This document shows, piece by piece, positions 1 to 5,259 of a stretch of 64,000 nt of DNA (position 1 is its first letter; each line of letters opens with the position of its first letter). The translations under genes were made by a program, and so were the position numbers. Below the pieces are notes generated by a model. That model saw nothing but the letters and a program-made list of their open reading frames with translations. It did no database searches and was not told the origin of the DNA. Source of the DNA: Achromobacter sp. ASV32 (GTDB lineage Bacteria; Pseudomonadota; Gammaproteobacteria; Burkholderiales; Burkholderiaceae_B); contig NZ_JAELTJ010000004.1 of assembly GCF_016428805.1 (NCBI RefSeq), positions 46,337 through 110,336 of the forward strand, written 5' to 3'.

Positions 1-783
1 ATGGCGCGGCGCCTGGCAGGACAGCCGGCCCAGGCGGTCGCCGAAAGCTGCGGACAGCGCCTGGGAGAAGGCGGCGTTGTCCAGCGCGGCCAGTTCGGCG
101 GCGCGCTCGGGCGCGCTGCACCAGACCACGGAATAGGCGTCGGGCAGTTGCGGATGCGGCAGCAGCGCCAGCGGGCCTTCAGCGGTAAAGCGCTCCCAGG
201 CCCAGCCGCGGCGCGGCAGGGTGGCGTGGGCGGTGGTCAGCAGGGCGTGCTGGCCGTAGTCGCGGCGCACGTCGCTGGCGCCGGCGCCGTCGGATTGCAC
301 GGCGATGCGGCAGCTGAGCGCCGCATCGCCCTGACGGATGCGCACGCCATCGCCATCCTGGCCGTCGACCTGGGCCGGCGGCCCGGCCAGCAGCGTGACG
401 CCGCTGGCGGCCACGCATTCCTCGAGCTTGGCGTGCAGAGCCGAATAGGCCACCACGCAGCCCAGTTGCGGCACGTCGAAATCGGTGTGCTGGATGACAC
501 TGCGGCCCAGCCGGCCGCGCTGGGAGACGTGGATATTGAGGATGTCCGCCGCCTTCGCGGGCCAGGCGTGCAGGGATTCGAGCAGCACCCGGCTGCCATG
601 GTTCATGGCCAGCACGCGAGGGTCGGCCGCCGGCGCGGCGGCGGGGGTGGCGGGCGCCTGCGTCGCACCGGCCAGCAGGGCGATGCGGGCCGGGTCCGGC
701 GCCACGCGCGCCAGCATCAGCGCCAGCACGCGGCCCACGGGGCCAGCGCCAAGAATCGCAATGTCGAAGGCGGAGATAGTCAT
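1..783 (-). CDS. UbiH/VisC-family FAD monooxygenase, partial (runs off the window)
   Basis: The frame opens at ATG 783 and stays open to base 1 (261 codons, C-terminus missing). Residues about 8-15 read ILGAGPVG, the nucleotide-binding turn of a FAD-binding Rossmann fold. A DPRVLAMNHGS segment follows near residue 55, and SDGAGAS fits the second FAD-contacting DG motif. Together these indicate the UbiH/UbiF/COQ6 hydroxylase family, which hydroxylates ubiquinone precursors with FAD and NADPH. The pepP gene lies upstream on the same strand, as in the pepP-ubiH arrangement of E. coli, but a small opposite-strand gene intervenes. Which ring position it hydroxylates cannot be decided here. Confidence 0.82.
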   Translation of the reverse strand, partial: MTISAFDIAILGAGPVGRVLALMLARVAPDPARIALLAGATQAPATPAAAPAADPRVLAMNHGSRVLLESLHAWPAKAADILNIHVSQRGRLGRSVIQHTDFDVPQLGCVVAYSALHAKLEECVAASGVTLLAGPPAQVDGQDGDGVRIRQGDAALSCRIAVQSDGAGASDVRRDYGQHALLTTAHATLPRRGWAWERFTAEGPLALLPHPQLPDAYSVVWCSAPERAAELAALDNAAFSQALSAAFGDRLGRLSCQAPRH

Positions 784-863
784 GCCCGGATTTTACCTGT
801 CCACTACAATCGCGGGCAGCCGGCGCGGCTTGGCGCCGGGGACCTCTCTACCGGTTGATCGAT

Positions 864-1328
864 ATGACGCAGCTTGAGGCTTCTTCTTCGCTTTCCGCCG
901 CCATCGGCCGCCGTCCGCGCGGCAAGGTCGCCGTCGGCCTGCTGGCCTGCCTGTTCGGCTGGCTGGGGGCGCATTGGTGGTATCTGGGCCGGCGCCACGC
1001 CTGGCTGGTGACGCTGGTGGCGGCGATCAGCCTGTTTTGCGCATTCCGCTTCTACCCGGTCTGGTACGACAACCCGGCGTTCTTCGTGCTGTTCATCCCG
1101 ATGATCGACGGCTTCATCGAAAGCGCGGTGTTCTCGCTGATGCCCGACGAAAAATTCGACCGTCTCTACAACCCGGGGCAGGGCGCGGCCAACAGGACGG
1201 GCTGGGGTCCGGTGCTGGTCGCCATCCTGGCCTGCCTGGTGGGCGCCACCGTGTCCATGTTCGCCATTGCGATGGTGGTGGTGTACATCTGGGTCGCGAT
1301 GGGCTGGCTGGACGGCCTGGTGCTCTGA
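864..1328 (+). CDS. small TM2-like integral membrane protein
   Basis: A 154-residue protein starting at ATG 864 (a TTG nine bases earlier is possible but less likely). A first hydrophobic segment with GWLGAHWWYLGRR at about residues 33-45 resembles the TM2-domain signature of a glycine-rich helix, turn and charged end. Further hydrophobic stretches follow near residues 47-60 and 70-85 and at the C-terminus, where a long helix ends the protein. It lies divergent from the ubiH-like gene and convergent with pepP. A TACAAT at 804-809 could be its -10 element. Function is unknown; the membrane location is clear, the TM2 assignment moderate. Confidence 0.65.
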   Translation: MTQLEASSSLSAAIGRRPRGKVAVGLLACLFGWLGAHWWYLGRRHAWLVTLVAAISLFCAFRFYPVWYDNPAFFVLFIPMIDGFIESAVFSLMPDEKFDRLYNPGQGAANRTGWGPVLVAILACLVGATVSMFAIAMVVVYIWVAMGWLDGLVL

Positions 1329-1341
1329 GCCGGCCCCGTCC

Positions 1342-2685
1342 TCATTCGCGCATCAGCGCTTCGATTTCGCTGGCCTGCACCGGCACGCCGCGGGTGATCA
1401 GTTCGCAGCCTTCGTCCGTGACCAGCGCGTCGTCTTCGGTGCGGATGCCGATGTTCCAGTAGGCCTCGGGCACGTCGTCGGCCGGGCGCACGTAGATGCC
1501 TGGCTCGATCGTCAGCATCATGCCCGCTTGCAGTGTGCGCCAGGGGCGGTCGGCACCCTGGCCCGCGCCCGGCTGGCGATAGTCGCCGACGTCGTGCACG
1601 TCCAGCCCCAGCCAGTGGCCGGTGCGGTGCATATAGAAGCGGCTGTAGTCGCCCGACTCGATCACGCCGTCCAGCGATCCCTTCAGCAATTTCAGATCCA
1701 GCATGCCCTGCGCCAGCACGCGCACCGCGGCTTCGTGGGCGTCGTTCCAGCTACGTCCCGGCGCGGTCGCCTGCGCCGCCGCCTCCTGGGCCGCCACCGT
1801 CAGGTCGTAGAGCGCACGCTGCGGACCGCTGTAGCGGCCGTTCACGGGAAAGGTGCGGGTGATGTCGCTGGCATAGCTGTCGACCTCGCAACCGGCGTCG
1901 ATCAGCACCAGGTCGCCGTCGCGCAGCACCGCCTCGCCAGCGGGGTAGTGCAGCACGCAGGCATTGGCGCCGGCGGCCACGATGCTGTTGTACGCCACCG
2001 CCTGGGCGCCATGGCGGCGGAACTCGTACAGCAGTTCCGCTTCCAGTTCGTATTCATGCATGCCTGCACGGGCCACCCGCATGGCGCGGACGTGCGCGCC
2101 GGCGGATATCTTGGCCGCCCGGCGCATCGCGGCGATTTCCGCGGCATCCTTGATCAGCCGCATTTCGGCGACGATCGGCCGGATGTCCTGCTGCCGCTCG
2201 GGCGGGGCATGGCCGCCGCGGCTGGCCTCGCGCGCCGCCGCCAGCCAGCGGTGCAGCCGGCCGTCGTTGCGTTTGTCGCCAGCCAGCGGTGCGTACAGTG
2301 TCGGCTGGTCCAGCAGCAGCTTGGGCACCAGCTCGTCCAGCGCATCCAGCGGGTGCGCGTCGTCAAAGCCGAAATGCGCGGCCGCGGCCTCGGGACCGAA
2401 GCGCCGCCCCTCCCAGATCTCGTGCTCGATGTGGCGCGGACGGCAGAACAGCAGGGCACGGTCGGTGGCGCCGGCGATCAGCACCAGCCAGGCGCCGGGC
2501 TCGGTGAAGCCGGTCAGATAGAAAAAATCACTGTCGTGCCGGTAGGGGTACTCGGCGTCACGGTTGCGGATGGCCTCGGGAGCGGTGGCCAGGATGGCGA
2601 TGCCGCCTCCGTCCGCGCGCATCCGGTCCATCAGGCGCTGGCGCCGGGCGGCGAAAGGGGCGATGTCGTCGGGAGGCAGGCTCAT
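1342..2685 (-). CDS. pepP: Xaa-Pro aminopeptidase (aminopeptidase P, M24B)
   Basis: A 447-residue protein of the usual length for PepP. The N-terminal creatinase-like domain is followed by the pita-bread catalytic domain. All five dinuclear-metal ligands are recognisable: Asp in LIDAGCEVD, Asp in SDITRTFPVNG, His in TGHWLGLDVHD, Glu in TIEPGIY and Glu in GIRTEDD. It removes N-terminal residues preceding proline in the cytoplasm, with Mn2+ as the usual cofactor. It sits upstream of the UbiH-like gene on the same strand, a conserved association in Proteobacteria. Confidence 0.95.
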   Translation of the reverse strand: MSLPPDDIAPFAARRQRLMDRMRADGGGIAILATAPEAIRNRDAEYPYRHDSDFFYLTGFTEPGAWLVLIAGATDRALLFCRPRHIEHEIWEGRRFGPEAAAAHFGFDDAHPLDALDELVPKLLLDQPTLYAPLAGDKRNDGRLHRWLAAAREASRGGHAPPERQQDIRPIVAEMRLIKDAAEIAAMRRAAKISAGAHVRAMRVARAGMHEYELEAELLYEFRRHGAQAVAYNSIVAAGANACVLHYPAGEAVLRDGDLVLIDAGCEVDSYASDITRTFPVNGRYSGPQRALYDLTVAAQEAAAQATAPGRSWNDAHEAAVRVLAQGMLDLKLLKGSLDGVIESGDYSRFYMHRTGHWLGLDVHDVGDYRQPGAGQGADRPWRTLQAGMMLTIEPGIYVRPADDVPEAYWNIGIRTEDDALVTDEGCELITRGVPVQASEIEALMRE

Positions 2686-2794
2686 GGGTAACGGGGCGGC
2701 CGGGCCGCGCGGGAAGCTGGAATGTCCTCACTTTACTCGCCGTGCCGCCGATGCGACAGTGCGGCGGCTTCGGCGTGCAAGGGGCGTGAAGTCA

Positions 2795-2823
2795 TTGGAC
2801 GGTCATGGACGGACTGCTACAAT
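2795..2823 (+). promoter_or_regulatory. sigma-70 promoter of the riboswitch-exchanger transcript
   Basis: TTGGAC (2795-2800) and TACAAT (2818-2823) are separated by exactly 17 bases. Transcription would begin near 2830, a few bases before the conserved GGGGAGTAGC of the riboswitch, so promoter and aptamer positions support each other. Confidence 0.7.
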
Positions 2824-2829
2824 CGCGGC

Positions 2830-2995
2830 TCTGTCATTGGGGAGTAGCCATCCTTTGTCCCCAAAGGAGTTAGCGTCAACAGACTTGGTGGTTCGGTACC
2901 GCGTAGCGGTTGCCAGAACTCCATGGCGTTAACGGTCTCCATGTCGCGGCCCGCCCGCGCATGGATCAGCCAGGCGAGACCTTTGGCCGCGTAGC
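2830..2995 (+). promoter_or_regulatory. yybP-ykoY (manganese) riboswitch
   Basis: The two most conserved stretches of the yybP-ykoY class are both present in order: GGGGAGTAGC at 2839-2848 (5' docking loop) and GCGAGACCTTTG at 2974-2985 (3' loop), about 125 bases apart. These two loops form the Mn2+ site in known members. Bases between them (GTTAGCGTCAAC at 2869-2880 and following) are expected to form the connecting helices. The element lies between a sigma-70 promoter and the ATG at 3062 of a cation-exchanger gene. It was identified by motif, not by covariance search. Confidence 0.85.
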
Positions 2996-3061
2996 GTTCA
3001 CCCTTGCCGGGCGAGCCGCTGTGTCGCGCCAATTGGTTTCTGCTCGTCCGGCTGCGTCGAT

Positions 3062-4066
3062 ATGTTGCTCACCCTGTTTCTGTTTTTCCTGTCCGCGGCA
3101 GTGATCTATCTCGCCTGCGAGTTCTTCGTGAACGGCGTTGAATGGGTTGGACACCGGTTCCATCTCGGCGCTACCGCCACCGGCACCGTGCTGGCCGCCT
3201 TCGGCACCGCGCTGCCCGAAAGCGCAGTCACCTTCATGGCCGTGGTCTTCGGCGATACCCCTGAACAGAAAGACATCGGCGTCGGCGCCGCCATGGGCGG
3301 TCCGCTGGTGCTGGCGACCCTGGCCTACGCCGTCGTCGGATTTGCCCTGTGGCGCGCCCGCCGCGGCCAAGCCACGCAAGCCAACTGTATCAACGCGGAC
3401 CAGCGCCGGCTGGCCCGCGACCAGGCCTGGTTCATGGGCATCTTCATCTTCAAGGTCGGGCTGGGCCTGCTGGCCTTTGCCTGGAAGCCCTGGCTGGGCA
3501 TCCTGTTCCTGGCCACCTACGGCCTGTACATCAAGCGCGAACTGAGCAACGACGAGGACTGCATCGACTGCGAGGATCTGGAGCCGCTCAAGCTGCGTCC
3601 GCGCGATGACAATCCGTCCATGTTCTGGGCGGCCACTCAGACCATCCTGGCCCTGGTGGTGATCGCCGGCGCCTCCCATGTGTTCGTCAACCAGATCGAA
3701 CTGCTGGGCGTCGCCATGGGCGCGTCACCGCACGTGGCGGCCTTGCTGCTGGCGCCCGTCGCCACCGAACTGCCCGAAATCATGAACGCGCTGATCTGGG
3801 TGCGCCAGGGCAAGGAACGCCTGGCCCTGGCCAATATTTCCGGCGCCATGATGATCCAGGCCACCATCCCCAGTGCGCTGGGCATCTTCATGACGCCCTG
3901 GCTGCTGGATGGCCCGCTGCTGGCCGCGGGCCTGTTCACCATGCTGTCCATCAGCCTGTTGTGGCTGCGTTTCCGCCGCGCCGTCATGAGCGTGCCGGCG
4001 CTGTCCGCGGTGGGCGGTTTCTACGCCTTGTTCGCGGCCTACCTGGGCTGGCATTTCTACGCCTGA
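3062..4066 (+). CDS. CaCA-superfamily cation exchanger (YrbG-like), probable Mn2+ or Ca2+ efflux
   Basis: A 334-residue inner-membrane protein with about ten hydrophobic segments in two homologous halves. The first alpha-repeat is visible as GTALPESAVTF (residues about 55-65), the second as APVATELPEIMNAL (about 230-243). The paired acidic residues in these repeats bind the transported cation in Na+/Ca2+ exchangers. A short acidic loop (NDEDCIDCEDLE, about 162-173) separates the halves. The Mn2+-type riboswitch upstream points to manganese export as its physiological role; this is inference, because the family mostly moves Ca2+. A terminator follows directly. Confidence 0.88.
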   Translation: MLLTLFLFFLSAAVIYLACEFFVNGVEWVGHRFHLGATATGTVLAAFGTALPESAVTFMAVVFGDTPEQKDIGVGAAMGGPLVLATLAYAVVGFALWRARRGQATQANCINADQRRLARDQAWFMGIFIFKVGLGLLAFAWKPWLGILFLATYGLYIKRELSNDEDCIDCEDLEPLKLRPRDDNPSMFWAATQTILALVVIAGASHVFVNQIELLGVAMGASPHVAALLLAPVATELPEIMNALIWVRQGKERLALANISGAMMIQATIPSALGIFMTPWLLDGPLLAAGLFTMLSISLLWLRFRRAVMSVPALSAVGGFYALFAAYLGWHFYA

Positions 4067-4079
4067 CAATGAACGCTCG

Positions 4080-4112
4080 GGACGCAAGGCGCGCCGGCCC
4101 TGCGTCCTTTTT
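4080..4112 (+). terminator. Rho-independent terminator after the CaCA exchanger
   Basis: GGACGCA (4080-4086) pairs with TGCGTCC (4101-4107), followed by five T. It separates the exchanger transcript from the magnesium leader that starts about 65 bases downstream. Confidence 0.8.
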
Positions 4113-4143
4113 CGCACAATCGGCCTTTTTATGCCCTTAAACC

Positions 4144-4172
4144 TTGTCCATCAGTGGAAACCCGCGTAAAAT
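4144..4172 (+). promoter_or_regulatory. sigma-70 promoter of the magnesium-transport leader
   Basis: TTGTCC (4144-4149), a 17-base spacer and TAAAAT (4167-4172) predict a start near 4179. That leaves a leader of about 330 bases before the first full-length gene at 4508. Confidence 0.7.
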
Positions 4173-4203
4173 TCTGCCGTTATCCATCTCAGGAGCAGTC
4201 TTC

Positions 4204-4257
4204 GTGAATACCGATTCCGGCGAAAGTAGTCGATCTTGCATCGACGTCGCTGTTTAA
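4204..4257 (+). CDS. putative 17-residue leader peptide (first magnesium leader ORF)
   Basis: AGGAG at 4191-4195 sits eight bases before GTG 4204. The ORF encodes MNTDSGESSRSCIDVAV and stops at TAA 4255-4257. Its second half lies in a 6-bp hairpin (4229-4234/4240-4245). The stop codon is inside the 5' arm of the next stem, so a translating ribosome would disrupt both structures. The layout is like leader ORFs that report translation status, as for mgtM/mgtP before Salmonella mgtC; the peptide sequence itself resembles nothing I recognise. Spacing and structure support it; translation is unproven. Confidence 0.5.
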   Translation: MNTDSGESSRSCIDVAV

Positions 4258-4299
4258 CAGGTCCACGCAGAACTCCGTCTGCCGCAGCCTGCTAAACAG
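4229..4299 (+). promoter_or_regulatory. structured leader: hairpin within the leader ORF plus a 12-bp stem over its stop codon
   Basis: GTCGAT (4229-4234) pairs with ATCGAC (4240-4245). Bases 4250-4261 pair with 4288-4299 in 11 of 12 positions, enclosing an inner hairpin GCAGA (4267-4271)/TCTGC (4278-4282). The outer stem contains the leader ORF stop codon. From about 4385 to 4500 the leader becomes C-rich up to the next gene, as expected for a Rho loading region. No M-box (ykoK) signature is present. Confidence 0.5.
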
Positions 4300-4507
4300 G
4301 TTGCGGTTGTATCCCAAGCCCCAGGCAGTAACGGGGCGGTAGCGCAAGCTTACGGCTTGCCGGGATGCTTCCCCCGACATCATCCGCCAGAACCGCCGCT
4401 AGTCGCAGCGCCAGCGTTCGTGCACCTTTCGTGTCCGCTCGCCAAGCGCCGTGCGTGTGTGTGCGCGTATCCGCGATACCGCTCCCCATTTTGCAATGGA
4501 GGTCGTT

Positions 4508-4840
4508 ATGCGTTTCTTCGACTTGTTCCTGCGCCGCGCCGGCGTGGACCGCGCCACCGCCCTGGGCCGCCGTCGCGGCACCTCGCGCCTGACCGTCATC
4601 TGCCCGCGCGATGAACTGGGCGCCCTGCGCAAGCAGATCTGCCTGGACTTCAGCGCTGCCGGACTCGATGTTTCGCAGGTGCAGATCGACCAGGGCCGCG
4701 ACCCTGGCATGGCCTCGGCCTGCATCACCGTCAATTGCCCGCCCGAACTGCGCGCCGAGCTGATGTCGCAAGCGCGTCGGCTGAGCGCCAATCCCGCTGT
4801 GCGCCACGTGCATTTCGGCGCCCAACCGCTGGCGGCCTGA
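4508..4840 (+). CDS. free-standing MgtC-C-terminal-like (ACT-like) domain protein
   Basis: A 110-residue soluble protein. The start is ATG 4508, with GGAGG at 4498-4502 directly upstream. After a basic amphipathic N-terminus (MRFFDLFLRRAG) comes one compact domain with LTVICPR and a final VRHVHFG strand. This layout recalls the cytoplasmic ACT-like C-terminal domain of MgtC/SapB proteins without its membrane domain. With mgtA next downstream, it could be a regulator or partner of magnesium uptake. The domain resemblance is my reading and needs a profile search. No clear terminator separates it from the mgtA leader, so co-transcription is possible. Confidence 0.55.
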   Translation: MRFFDLFLRRAGVDRATALGRRRGTSRLTVICPRDELGALRKQICLDFSAAGLDVSQVQIDQGRDPGMASACITVNCPPELRAELMSQARRLSANPAVRHVHFGAQPLAA

Positions 4841-4868
4841 GTCCGCCCGCCATCCCCCAGGAGAGACC

Positions 4869-4934
4869 ATGCCCAGTGCCTTAGACCCCGAGCCTCGATC
4901 GCGCCCCACGCGTGGCGCCGGTTCGTCCGTCTGA
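4869..4934 (+). CDS. putative MgtL-like 21-residue leader peptide of mgtA
   Basis: A GGAGA Shine-Dalgarno (4860-4864) lies five bases before ATG 4869; the ORF ends at TGA 4932-4934. The product begins MPSALDPEPRSRPTR. The DPEP core, flanked by further prolines and arginines, copies the acidic/proline alternation of enterobacterial MgtL (MEPDPTPLPRRR). In MgtL this segment destabilises the translating ribosome at low Mg2+ and controls mgtA elongation. Codon 5 is TTA, rare in this GC-rich genome. The position 325 bases before mgtA, in a non-coding leader, strengthens the analogy. The function is inferred. Confidence 0.6.
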   Translation: MPSALDPEPRSRPTRGAGSSV

Positions 4935-5259
4935 CCCGTCTTCTCCTTGCGAGCCGACTGGCCGGATAGTCACCCGGTCCGTACGGAATCCGCAGCCCTG
5001 AACCCCCGGCCAGGCCCGCTACGCGCGCGCCGGTTCCGCCGGCCCAGGTTCTTCCGCTAGTTTCCCGTTCCGCTTCACGCTCCCGGCGCGCCCATCGACG
5101 CGATCCGGACACCGGCAGCATTGCTCCGGTGCCTGCGCACGCCTGTACGTCATGGATCCGGTCTGCCTGCGCAGACCGTGGCCTCGTGCTGCTTGCGATC
5201 AGGCCTGGCCGCCTGCCGCCCGTGTCTCCCAGAACAACACCAAAAACCCGAGCACTCCG
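4935..5259 (+). promoter_or_regulatory. mgtA 5' untranslated leader with C-rich segment and two hairpins
   Basis: About 325 bases without a plausible gene. Bases 5051-5096 are pyrimidine-rich with few G, resembling a rut site. Two hairpins follow: CACCGG (5110-5115)/CCGGTG (5126-5131) with an inner AGC/GCT, then CGGTCTG (5159-5165)/CAGACCG (5172-5178). An in-frame ATG at 5152 lies just before the second hairpin, but its codons do not resemble the MgtA N-terminus. Confidence 0.4.

Noticed and set aside
4179..5259. M-box (ykoK) magnesium riboswitch
   Set aside because: None of the conserved M-box segments is present in either leader; control is more likely through the leader ORFs.
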